Shown: one piece after another, positions 17,482 to 25,132 of the stretch
Layout of the letters: every line of letters begins with the position of its first letter
Position numbering within the stretch: position 1 is the first letter of the stretch
DNA from: Ruegeria pomeroyi
GTDB taxonomy: Bacteria; Pseudomonadota; Alphaproteobacteria; Rhodobacterales; Rhodobacteraceae
Direction of reading: 5' to 3'
Assembly: GCF_021405525.1 (NCBI RefSeq)
Contig: NZ_JAGQAG010000001.1
Span: 3,100,001-3,164,000, forward strand
Length of the DNA: 64,000 nt
Notes under the pieces: model-generated
Database searches by the model: none
Told to the model about the DNA's origin: nothing
Seen by the model: only the letters and a program-made list of their open reading frames with translations
Position numbers and translations under genes: made by a program

Positions 17482-18783
17482 TTAGCCCGCGTTCACCTGC
17501 CTGAGCGCGGGGCGCAGCATGTCCAGCCGGATATCGGCGGTGCGGGCGTGCCCCTCCATCCCCTCGGCGCGCGAGATGGTGGCGGTGGCGCGGGCCAGAT
17601 CGGGCAGCGCCTGCGGCTCCACCTGTTGCCAGGTCACGGTTTTCAGGAACTTGTGCACGCTGAGCCCGCCGGTATAGCGCGCCGCACCCGAAGTGGGCAG
17701 CACATGGTTGGGGCCGCTGGCCTTGTCGCCAAAGGCCACGGTGGTGAGTTCCCCCAGGAACAGCGAGCCATAGGCCATGAGCCTTCCGCGCCACCAGTCC
17801 AGATCGGCGGCCTGCACATGCAGGTGTTCGGGCGCATAGCGGTCGGCGGTGACCGCCACCTCCTCGCGATCCTCACACAGAATCACCTCGCCCAAGGCAT
17901 CCCAGGCCGCCTGCGCGCTGGAGCGGTTGGGTTCGGGCAGATCGGCGATGCAGGCGGGGATATGGGCCAGAACCGCCTCGGCCAGCACCCGGTCGTCGGT
18001 GACCAGCCAGACCGGCGAGTTGTAGCCATGTTCAGCCTGTCCGACCAGGTCCCAGGCGACGGTGAGCGGATCGGCGGTGGCGTCGGCGATCACCAGGCTG
18101 TCGGTGGGGCCAGCGAACATGTCGATGCCCACGGGGCCGAACAGCTGGCGCTTGGCCTCGGCCACAAACTGGTTGCCCGGACCCACCAAGATATCGGCGG
18201 GCGGCGCGCCAAACAGGCCAAAGGCCAGCGCCGCCACCCCCTGCACCCCGCCCAGCGCCAGGATGCGGTCGGCCCCCGCCAGCGACATGGCATAGAGGAT
18301 CGCGGGGTGCACCCCGCGCCCCGCCTGCGGCGGCGAGACGGCGGTAATCTGCGGCACTCCGGCGGCGCGCGCGGTGGTGATCGTCATCAGCGCCGAGGCG
18401 ATATGGGCATAGCGCCCTCCCGGCACATAGGCCCCGGCCGCCGACAGCGGGATCTGTTTCTGCCCGGCGATCAGGCCCGGGCGCAGCTCCGTCTGGAAAT
18501 CCAGCGCCGAGGCGCGCTGTGCCTCGGCAAAGCGGCGGATATTGTCATGGGCATAGCGGATCTGGGCCTTGAGGTCCTCGGACACCTGTTCGCTGGCGCG
18601 CGCGACCTGATCGGGGCTCACCACGATCTCGCCGGTCCAGCCATCGAGCCGCGCGGCATAGTCGCGTGCGGCGACCTCGCCCTCGGACCGAAGCCGCGCC
18701 AGCATCACCTGCACCACGTCCGCCGCATCGCCCTGTGGTGCGGGCGGCAGACCGGGGGCGGATTTCAAAACCGTGATCGTCAT
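17482..18783 (-). CDS. HisD-family NAD-dependent dehydrogenase
   Basis: The 433-residue protein belongs to the histidinol dehydrogenase family. The HisD catalytic pair is kept in YAPEHLHV, and zinc ligands appear in GQAEHGYNS, in the GDKASGPNHVLPTSGAAR block and in EGMEGHAR. No other his gene is nearby, and a divergent LysR regulator flanks it. Stand-alone HisD homologues in marine Rhodobacteraceae include the sulfopropanediol dehydrogenase HpsN, and the GDK and HKFLKTVTWQ features resemble that non-histidine group. The true substrate is therefore open: histidinol, sulfopropanediol or another polyol/amino alcohol. Confidence 0.8.
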   Translation of the reverse strand: MTITVLKSAPGLPPAPQGDAADVVQVMLARLRSEGEVAARDYAARLDGWTGEIVVSPDQVARASEQVSEDLKAQIRYAHDNIRRFAEAQRASALDFQTELRPGLIAGQKQIPLSAAGAYVPGGRYAHIASALMTITTARAAGVPQITAVSPPQAGRGVHPAILYAMSLAGADRILALGGVQGVAALAFGLFGAPPADILVGPGNQFVAEAKRQLFGPVGIDMFAGPTDSLVIADATADPLTVAWDLVGQAEHGYNSPVWLVTDDRVLAEAVLAHIPACIADLPEPNRSSAQAAWDALGEVILCEDREEVAVTADRYAPEHLHVQAADLDWWRGRLMAYGSLFLGELTTVAFGDKASGPNHVLPTSGAARYTGGLSVHKFLKTVTWQQVEPQALPDLARATATISRAEGMEGHARTADIRLDMLRPALRQVNAG

Positions 18784-18806
18784 GGCGTGTTCCTGTTTTC
18801 CTCACT

Positions 18807-18819
18807 TGACCTTAGGTCA
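18807..18819. promoter_or_regulatory. Candidate LysR operator (T-N11-A dyad)
   Basis: TGACC-TTA-GGTCA, a perfect dyad fitting the T-N11-A rule for LysR-type regulators, lies in the 77-base gap between the HisD-like gene and the divergent LysR gene. It could control both. Confidence 0.65.
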
Positions 18820-18860
18820 GGATAGTTTAAGAAAATGCAAAACTGATCGGAGCGATCGAA

Positions 18861-19826
18861 ATGCTGATGAAAGGCGTGACCCTGCGCGGTCTGGAAGTGT
18901 TCGAGGCGTTGTCGCGCACCGGATCGGTGGCCCAGGCTTCGGCGCAGACGGGGTTGAGCCAACCCGCCGTCAGCCAGCAACTGCGCAACCTGGAGCAGGC
19001 GCTTGGCACCGATCTGGTCGACCATGGGCGCCGCCCGATGGTGCTGACACCCGCCGGACGCGCGTTTTTGCCCCGCGCGGAAACGGTACTGAGCGAGCTG
19101 CGTCTGGCGCAGAGCGAGCTGACGGTGATGGACCTGACCCATCTGAGCACGCTCAGCATGGGTCTGATCGACGATTTCGACAACGACCTGACACCGCGGC
19201 TGGCGACCCTGCTGGCCGATAGTCTGACCAAGTGCCGGTTCAAGTTGATCACCGCACCTAGCCACGAGATAAGCGAAGCGATGAAGGCGCGACGGCTGCA
19301 TATCGCGGTGGCCGCGACCTCGGGCGAGGTACATGACGGAATCGTCGAATACCCGCTGGTGCGCGATCCCTTCATCCTGGTGGCGCCGCGTGGCGTGGTG
19401 CCCAAGGGTGGCGACATGCTGGCATCCCTGCAGGGGTTGCCACTGCTGCGCTATGCGCGGGAACAGCTGATCGGACGCCAGATCGAGGCGCATCTGGCTC
19501 GTCAGAAACTCGACTTTGAAGAGCGTTTCGAGATCGGCTCGCACCTCGCGCTGATGGCGATGGTGGCGCGGCGGCTGGGCTGGGCGGTGACGACGCCGCT
19601 GGGCTTTATGCGGGCAGAGCGCTTTCATGACGATGTCGAGGCCTTTGCCCTGCCCTTTGCCGCCTTCTCGCGCCGTATCTCGTTGTTTGCGGGCGCCGAT
19701 TGGGCCGACCGCGTGCCGCGCGACGTGGCCGAGACCATGCGGCGGCTGGTGCAGAGCCAGATCATCGACCCCGCGGTGGCGCGACTCCCATGGCTGGGCG
19801 GCGAATTGCGCGTGATCGAAAGCTGA
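18861..19826 (+). CDS. LysR-family transcriptional regulator
   Basis: This 321-residue regulator has an N-terminal helix-turn-helix (TGSVAQASAQTGLSQPAVSQ, residues 17-36) and a C-terminal effector domain of the periplasmic-binding fold. It diverges from the HisD-like dehydrogenase and probably governs it through the T-N11-A dyad at 18807-18819. The effector is unknown but is presumably the dehydrogenase substrate or product. An alternative ATG lies two codons in. Confidence 0.88.
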   Translation: MLMKGVTLRGLEVFEALSRTGSVAQASAQTGLSQPAVSQQLRNLEQALGTDLVDHGRRPMVLTPAGRAFLPRAETVLSELRLAQSELTVMDLTHLSTLSMGLIDDFDNDLTPRLATLLADSLTKCRFKLITAPSHEISEAMKARRLHIAVAATSGEVHDGIVEYPLVRDPFILVAPRGVVPKGGDMLASLQGLPLLRYAREQLIGRQIEAHLARQKLDFEERFEIGSHLALMAMVARRLGWAVTTPLGFMRAERFHDDVEAFALPFAAFSRRISLFAGADWADRVPRDVAETMRRLVQSQIIDPAVARLPWLGGELRVIES

Positions 19827-20112
19827 GCGCACCACCGTCCCGCTTGCGGGCGCTCTTGCAGAATGAGGGCGTGTCGGGACATCGGGCGCACCGGTTCGAA
19901 GAAGCAGGACGACGGGATCAAGCCCTGTCTTGCCCCCACCGGGCAAGAGGGCGCCGTCGAGTTTGCGCAAGATAAGCGGGCAGTTTCCGGTTTTCTAAAA
20001 GTGTGCTGGGACTTGCATCGTGAAGAGCCCCGGACGATCGAACCGCGAAACGCCCCCCCGAACGGGTGGCAATTCCCAGGTTCAGGCGCTCAGCTTCCGC
20101 CGCAACGACTTC

Positions 20113-20574
20113 TCAACCCGGCAGCAGCGCCCCCGCAACCAGTCGTTTGCGCAATCCGTGCGCCGCCATCTCGATCAGATCCAGCGCCCCGTCGAAGTCG
20201 CGGGTATAATAGGGGTCGGGAACATGGGTCGCGCCACTCTCGGGCGCATAGTCGGTGAACAGCCGTACCGGCGTCGCGCTGCCCGGCGGGCGTTGCGCCT
20301 CGATATCGGCCAGGTTCTGGGCATCCATCGCGAGGATCAGATCAAACAGATCGAAATCACCCGCCACGAACTGTCGCGCCCGCAGATCCGACAGGTCGAT
20401 CCCCCGTGCCGCAGCTGCCGCCCGCATCGGGCCATAGGGCGGTTCACCTACATGCCAGCCACCGGTTCCGGCACTGTCGGTCCCGGCTTCGGGCATCAGG
20501 GCGCGGAACACACCCTCGGCTGCGGGCGAGCGGCAGATATTGCCTAGACAGACAAAGAGGATACGGTGGGTCAT
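20113..20574 (-). CDS. Low-molecular-weight protein tyrosine phosphatase
   Basis: The 153-residue protein has the LMW-PTP P-loop CLGNICRSP at residues 9-17 (nucleophile C9) and the general-acid loop PDPYYTRD. It is cytoplasmic and dephosphorylates phosphotyrosine, although many bacterial members act on other substrates. It diverges from cobB. A good ribosome binding site (CAGGAG) precedes it. The 286 bases between it and the LysR gene show nothing recognisable. Confidence 0.92.
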   Translation of the reverse strand: MTHRILFVCLGNICRSPAAEGVFRALMPEAGTDSAGTGGWHVGEPPYGPMRAAAAARGIDLSDLRARQFVAGDFDLFDLILAMDAQNLADIEAQRPPGSATPVRLFTDYAPESGATHVPDPYYTRDFDGALDLIEMAAHGLRKRLVAGALLPG

Positions 20575-20618
20575 GCGGGGCTCCTGTTTCCCCAGAACCT
20601 ATAGGCGAGCGGAGCGGT

Positions 20619-21317
20619 ATGAGAAAGATCGTCATTCTGACAGGTGCCGGGATCTCGGCGGAAAGCGGGCTGGGAACCTTTCGCGACGCAGGCGGCATCT
20701 GGACGAAATATCCGTTGGAGGATGTGGCAACGCCCGAGGGCTTTGCCCGCGATCCGGTGCTGGTCCACGAATTCTACAATGCACGTCGGGTTCAGGCGGC
20801 TGCCGCCCAGCCCAATGCCGCCCATCATGCACTGGCCCGGCTGCAACGCGACTGGCCCGGCGAAGTGGTAATCGTCACCCAGAACGTGGACGGGCTGCAC
20901 GAGGCCGGTGGCGCCAGCAATGTGATCCACATGCATGGCACGCTGGCAGGCGCGCTTTGCGCCGGGTGCGGCCACCGCTGGGTGGCACCCGAGACGATGG
21001 ACACCACCACCCCCTGCCCCGCCTGCACCCGCCCATCGGCCCGACCCGATGTGGTGTGGTTCGGCGAGATGCCCTATTTCATGGATACGATCTTTGACCA
21101 CCTCGCCAGCGCTGACCTGTTTGCCGCCATCGGCACTTCGGGGCAGGTCTATCCGGCGGCAGGCTTCGTGCAGGAAGCCACGGCCAGTGGCGCCCGGACG
21201 ATCGAGTTGAACCTCGAACCTTCGGCTGTCGCCTCGAACTTCGATGAGACGCGGTTCGGCCCGGCCAGTCGGGTCGTGCCCGACTGGGTGTCGGACATGC
21301 TGGGCCTGCGGGAATGA
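20619..21317 (+). CDS. cobB: CobB, NAD-dependent protein deacylase (sirtuin)
   Basis: This 232-residue sirtuin has GAGISAESGL and TFRDAGGIW for NAD binding, TQNVDGLHE, the catalytic-histidine motif HMHGT and a Cys-pair zinc site (CAGC, CPAC). The FYNARR motif gives the Tyr-x-x-Arg pair of class III sirtuins, which bind acidic acyl groups, so desuccinylation is likely besides deacetylation. GGAG precedes the ATG at 20619. The stop overlaps the next gene by four bases. Confidence 0.94.
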   Translation: MRKIVILTGAGISAESGLGTFRDAGGIWTKYPLEDVATPEGFARDPVLVHEFYNARRVQAAAAQPNAAHHALARLQRDWPGEVVIVTQNVDGLHEAGGASNVIHMHGTLAGALCAGCGHRWVAPETMDTTTPCPACTRPSARPDVVWFGEMPYFMDTIFDHLASADLFAAIGTSGQVYPAAGFVQEATASGARTIELNLEPSAVASNFDETRFGPASRVVPDWVSDMLGLRE

Positions 21318-22318
21318 GCGATTTCCTGATCCTCTCCGATCGCAACCTCGGGGGGCTTGGCGTAACAACCGCCGAGGTTCAGATGGCGCTTGAGGACGCG
21401 ATCCGGGCACAGCTTCGCGGGGCAGTGCATGTGGCACCGAAATCGGCGCTTCTGCCCGGCGACGGGCGCTATGTGATGACGACGCTTGCGACCGGCGACG
21501 CCCCCTCCCTGACCGTGGTGAAATCGGTGATGGTCAGCCCCGACAACCCGGTACGCGGCTTGCCCGGGACCGAGGGCGTCTTGCTGGTTCAGGACGGTGA
21601 AACCGGCCAGTTGCTGGCCCTGATGCAGGCGGGCTGGATCACCCGGATGCGCACCGCCGGCCTCAGCGCGCTGGTGGCGCGGCGGCTGGCTGATCCGGCG
21701 GCACGCGTGGTGGCCTTTGTCGGCGCCGGCGCCCAGGCGCGCGCGCACCTCGCTGCGTTCTGCGATCTGTTTCCGTTGCAAAGGGCGGTCGTTTTCGGGC
21801 GCGGGGCCGAGAATATCGCCCGGCTGGGCGCGGCCGCCCGCGCGCGGGGGCTGGAGGTCGAGATCGCAGACACCCCGCACCACGCCATCGCCGACGCCGA
21901 TCTGGTGGTTTCCTCGGTCACCCTTGATCACCAGATGATACCGTTCCTGGATGCCCGCTGGTTGAAGCCCGGCGCCTTTGCCAGCCTGACCGATACGGGC
22001 CTGCCCTGGCGGCCCGATGGGATGACCGCGCTCGACCCGCTCTATATCGACGATCTGGCGCAAGAGGCCGCCAATCCAAGGCCGATGATCGACCCCGCGC
22101 AGGTTCGCGGCGATCTGGCGGCTTTGCTCGGAGAAGACGGACACAAGACAAGCGTCAACCGGCACGATTCGACCCGCCGCGCCGGTTTCCTGTTTCGAGG
22201 TCCGGCAATCGCCGATTTCGCCATCGCCGCCCTCGCGCTGCAACGCGCGCAGGCGACGGGCGCTGGCCGCGCAACTGTTTGGCCAGACGCAACCAGGCCG
22301 GGCCAAAGCCCGGCCTGA
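21314..22318 (+). CDS. Ornithine cyclodeaminase / mu-crystallin family protein
   Basis: The 334-residue protein has the NAD-binding Rossmann motif VAFVGAGAQARAHL near residue 135 and the family substrate-region block WITRMRTAGLSAL. Members convert ornithine to proline or reduce ketimines and cyclic imino acids; the exact substrate is not evident. The start codon overlaps the cobB stop (ATGA), indicating coupling between the two NAD-linked genes. Confidence 0.88.
   Translation: MSDFLILSDRNLGGLGVTTAEVQMALEDAIRAQLRGAVHVAPKSALLPGDGRYVMTTLATGDAPSLTVVKSVMVSPDNPVRGLPGTEGVLLVQDGETGQLLALMQAGWITRMRTAGLSALVARRLADPAARVVAFVGAGAQARAHLAAFCDLFPLQRAVVFGRGAENIARLGAAARARGLEVEIADTPHHAIADADLVVSSVTLDHQMIPFLDARWLKPGAFASLTDTGLPWRPDGMTALDPLYIDDLAQEAANPRPMIDPAQVRGDLAALLGEDGHKTSVNRHDSTRRAGFLFRGPAIADFAIAALALQRAQATGAGRATVWPDATRPGQSPA
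22295..22316. terminator. Hairpin at the cyclodeaminase-like stop codon
   Basis: A perfect 9-bp stem (AGGCCGGGC / GCCCGGCCT, 4-base loop) runs into the stop codon. No T-run follows on either strand, so terminator function is uncertain. Confidence 0.4.
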
Positions 22319-22370
22319 CGCTTGGATGAGGGCTGCCGCGCAGCCTGAAGACAGGCGTAGCCCCCTGGCC

Positions 22371-22850
22371 CTAGTTCGATTTCTTCTTCATGTGGCCATG
22401 ACCGCCATCCTGACGCTCCAGGTCGACGGGAATCTCCACTTCGATCTCTCCCGCCTTTTCAAACACCAGCGTCACCGGCACCAAGGCTCCCTGCTCAAAC
22501 GGCGCCTTGATCCCCATGAACATCACATGATCGCCTCCACGCGCAAGCGCGTGCATGCCACCGGCAGGGATATCGAAGCCCTCGGGAACGTGCATCATCT
22601 GCGCGACACCCTGATCATTGATCTTGTGGGTATGCAGTTCGACCTTGGCGGCCACGTCCGAACGGGCGTCAACCAGGCGATCATCTTCGGCGCCGGTATT
22701 GCGGATCATCATGAAGGCAGCGCCGGCCTTGGCATTGGCACCCGACGCGCGCGCATAAGCGTCGTCGACCACGATGGTCTCACCGGCCCAGGCTGCAGTT
22801 GCAAGGGTAAGGGTCGCGGCCGCAGCCAGCACCTTGTATTTCAACGACAT
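22371..22850 (-). CDS. PCu(A)C family periplasmic copper chaperone
   Basis: This 159-residue protein has a signal peptide (to AWA, about residue 22) and the PCu(A)C copper-site pattern, H...M with HTHK, an MM pair and a later HVMFMG, plus a His/Met-rich tail GHGHMKKK. Members deliver copper(I) to the CuA site of cytochrome oxidase. A strong AAAGGAG ribosome binding site is present. The neighbouring DUF2946 gene on the same strand strengthens a copper role. Confidence 0.92.
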   Translation of the reverse strand: MSLKYKVLAAAATLTLATAAWAGETIVVDDAYARASGANAKAGAAFMMIRNTGAEDDRLVDARSDVAAKVELHTHKINDQGVAQMMHVPEGFDIPAGGMHALARGGDHVMFMGIKAPFEQGALVPVTLVFEKAGEIEVEIPVDLERQDGGHGHMKKKSN

Positions 22851-22895
22851 GGTCTCTCTCCTTTGTCATGTCTTGATCTGTCTGAGTGAGCGTTC

Positions 22896-23246
22896 TCAGA
22901 TCAAGGCGGGCGGAGCTCGCGCCGGAACGGCAGAGAGAATACGGGCAATCAGGCTGGGTTGTGTCCGGTCCGGCACAGGCAAGGCCTGTTGCGGTGGGAC
23001 GGGCGCGGCCGCGGTATCGGGCAACAGCGCCCCCAGCAGCATCAGCGCGAAGTCCGGGCAATAATGCGGCGGGGCAGTCGGCTGCCCTTTGGCATCCATG
23101 TAGAGAATGACGGGCCCGGTGCCGGTACAGATCTCCATCTGAGCGACGGCGGCACTTATCCCGCGCGAATTGGCCAGCCCCTGACCGGTCAGCCCGACAA
23201 GCAGCGAGAGCGCAAGCGCAATGGATATCCGCACCGGGGTTGTCAT
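22896..23246 (-). CDS. DUF2946-like small secreted protein, copper context
   Basis: The ATG at 23246 gives 116 residues with a signal peptide (about 1-25, ending GLA). The conserved features are MEICTGTG followed by a Cys in HYCPDFALMLL, the DUF2946 arrangement. Family members occur next to copper chaperones and transporters, and here the PCu(A)C gene follows 45 bases downstream. The molecular function is unknown. The open frame continues 75 codons upstream through hairpin repeats and is not credible there. Confidence 0.72.
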   Translation of the reverse strand: MTTPVRISIALALSLLVGLTGQGLANSRGISAAVAQMEICTGTGPVILYMDAKGQPTAPPHYCPDFALMLLGALLPDTAAAPVPPQQALPVPDRTQPSLIARILSAVPARAPPALI

Positions 23247-23331
23247 TCTGTTAACCGATATCTGCTCCAGACTCCCGTTCCGCAAGGGCAAATAACCCCC
23301 TGCGACAGCAGGACGCCGGTCTGCCAGGAGA

Positions 23332-23376
23332 CCGATTTCCAAAGGAAATCGGGCCGGAAAACGTACCGTTTTCCGG
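23332..23376. repeat. Tandem three-base-loop hairpins (copy 1)
   Basis: Two perfect inverted repeats lie end to end: CCGATTTCC-AAA-GGAAATCGG (23332-23352) and CCGGAAAACG-TAC-CGTTTTCCGG (23354-23376). The joint CGGGCCGGAA recurs in a similar tandem pair at 40121-40167. Confidence 0.75.
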
Positions 23377-23385
23377 TTTCGTCCC

Positions 23386-23421
23386 AAAAAGAGAAACCCC
23401 GTACGCGAGGCGCACGGGGTT
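23386..23421 (-). terminator. Rho-independent terminator after rpmB
   Basis: On the minus strand AACCCCGT (23414-23421) pairs with ACGGGGTT (23395-23402), followed by a T-rich run ending in five T. It lies 24 bases past the rpmB stop. Confidence 0.85.
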
Positions 23422-23445
23422 CTCGAAATCAGCGGATCGGAAGGA

Positions 23446-23733
23446 TCAGGCCGCGGCTTGCGCCTTGGCAATCTCTTTCTTGACCTTCAGAGCATTGTCG
23501 GACAGGTCCTCGTCCTTGGCCTTGGCCAGAAACGCGTCCAGACCGCCCCGGTGATCGACCGAGCGCAGGGCCGACGCCGAAATACGCAGCTTGACACCAC
23601 GGCCCAGGGTTTCGGACTGCAGGGTCACATCGTTCAGGTTGGGCAGAAAACGACGGCGGGTCTTGTTGTTTGCATGGCTGACATTGTTGCCAGTCATCGG
23701 GCCTTTTCCGGTCAGTTCGCAGCGGCGCGACAT
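23446..23733 (-). CDS. rpmB: Ribosomal protein bL28
   Basis: This 95-residue large-subunit ribosomal protein begins [12 protein letters not shown], with the typical [14 protein letters not shown] segment. The ATG at 23733 has AAGGAAGAG upstream; the open frame 15 codons longer is not supported. Only one N-terminal cysteine is seen, so it is not the four-cysteine zinc form. It is monocistronic, with its own terminator. Confidence 0.97.
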   Translation of the reverse strand: MSRRCELTGKGPMTGNNVSHANNKTRRRFLPNLNDVTLQSETLGRGVKLRISASALRSVDHRGGLDAFLAKAKDEDLSDNALKVKKEIAKAQAAA

Positions 23734-23933
23734 GGTCTCTTCCTTCGTATCTGGTGACGGGGGCGAACCATCCGTCAAATCACAAGGGGCGCAACCCGAA
23801 GTCGCGCCCGAAAACTGGTTGGATGCGTTTAGTGGGAATCGCGGCGAGGGTCAAGACGGCTGGACGGGATTCTTTGCGTTGTCTCGTGGCCCCCTGGCGG
23901 GTCGGCATGGTTGAGTACGACAAGAGGAAAGCC

Positions 23934-24911
23934 TCATTCCTCGTTCAGAAAGCCCAGCATCTGCTCGGCGGCGCTGGCGGGCGTCAACTGCCCCTGAGCG
24001 GCGGCAGTGGAAAGCCGGTCCATCTCGGCCCGTGCACGTGGCGTTTCCAGCCGGGCAAGCAGAGCATGACGCACCTCCTGTCCGAACCAGTAGCGCGCCT
24101 GTTCGGCCCGGTTGGCTGTCCAATGCCCGTTTTCCCTCCGCCAGTCCGACAACGCGCGCATCTCGGCCCATGCGGAATCCAGCCTCGCCTCCTCGACCGC
24201 CGAGACGGTCAGCGCCTTGGGAAAGCCCGGCGGGTCCTGCACCCGTTTGCGCAACAGGCGGAGCGCCCCGGCGTAGTCGGCACAGGTCCGGGTCGCGGTG
24301 GATTTCAGTTCGCCATCCGCCTTGTTGACCAGGATCAGGTCAGCCATTTCCATGATGCCGCGTTTGACGCCCTGCAACTCGTCACCGCCAGCGGGCGCCA
24401 GCAGCAGCAGGAACAGGTCGGACAATTCGGCCACAACGGTTTCGGACTGCCCCACGCCGACCGTCTCGATCAGCACAACATCAAAGCCCGCCGCCTCGCA
24501 CAGGCTGACCGCCTCGCGGGTGCGGCGCGCGACCCCGCCCAGATGGCTCTGGCTGGGCGAAGGGCGGATGAAGGCGGCCCGTTCCCGCGACAACCGCTCC
24601 ATCCGCGTCTTGTCGCCCAGGATGGACCCGCCCGAGCGCGCCGAACTGGGATCGACCGCCAGCACCGCCACCCGCAGCCCCTGCCCGATCAGCATCATGC
24701 CAAAGCTCTCGATGAAGGTCGATTTGCCAACGCCCGGCGTGCCCGACAGGCCGATCCTGAGCGCCTGGCGCCCGGCACCGGCAAGATGGTCCAGCAGCGA
24801 TGCGGCCTGGGCGCGGTGATCGTCCCGCCGGCTCTCGACCAGCGTGATCGCGCGCGCCAGCGCACGGCGGTCACCGGCTAAAATCCTGTCGCCAAGCTGT
24901 GTGATATCCAT
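23934..24911 (-). CDS. meaB: MeaB, G3E GTPase chaperone of methylmalonyl-CoA mutase
   Basis: The 325-residue protein belongs to the ArgK/MeaB GTPases. P-loop GTPGVGKST is near residue 60, followed by DPSSARSGGSILGDKTRM, ETVGVGQSE and NKAD. MeaB protects and gates cofactor loading of adenosylcobalamin-dependent mutases. Methylmalonyl-CoA epimerase at 58.9 kb in this window belongs to the same propionyl-CoA route, though the mutase itself is not in view. GAGGAC supports the start at 24911. Confidence 0.93.
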   Translation of the reverse strand: MDITQLGDRILAGDRRALARAITLVESRRDDHRAQAASLLDHLAGAGRQALRIGLSGTPGVGKSTFIESFGMMLIGQGLRVAVLAVDPSSARSGGSILGDKTRMERLSRERAAFIRPSPSQSHLGGVARRTREAVSLCEAAGFDVVLIETVGVGQSETVVAELSDLFLLLLAPAGGDELQGVKRGIMEMADLILVNKADGELKSTATRTCADYAGALRLLRKRVQDPPGFPKALTVSAVEEARLDSAWAEMRALSDWRRENGHWTANRAEQARYWFGQEVRHALLARLETPRARAEMDRLSTAAAQGQLTPASAAEQMLGFLNEE

Positions 24912-25132
24912 GCCGTCCTCGCAAATTTGGCCTAGATGACGGAGCGCGCCCCGGTTTGTCCAGAGCCGACCCACCGGATGCGCCGGATTGTCCCTGTATC
25001 GCCCCCCCGAAGACCCCGCCGCTGCCCCTGCTGCTTCTTTCTGGTCTTAAATACTCAATGCCGCCACCGCTCCTCACCCGGAACCGCCAATTGGCTCTGG
25101 ACCTGCCCCCGCCGCGTTGGCGATAAGGCGGC

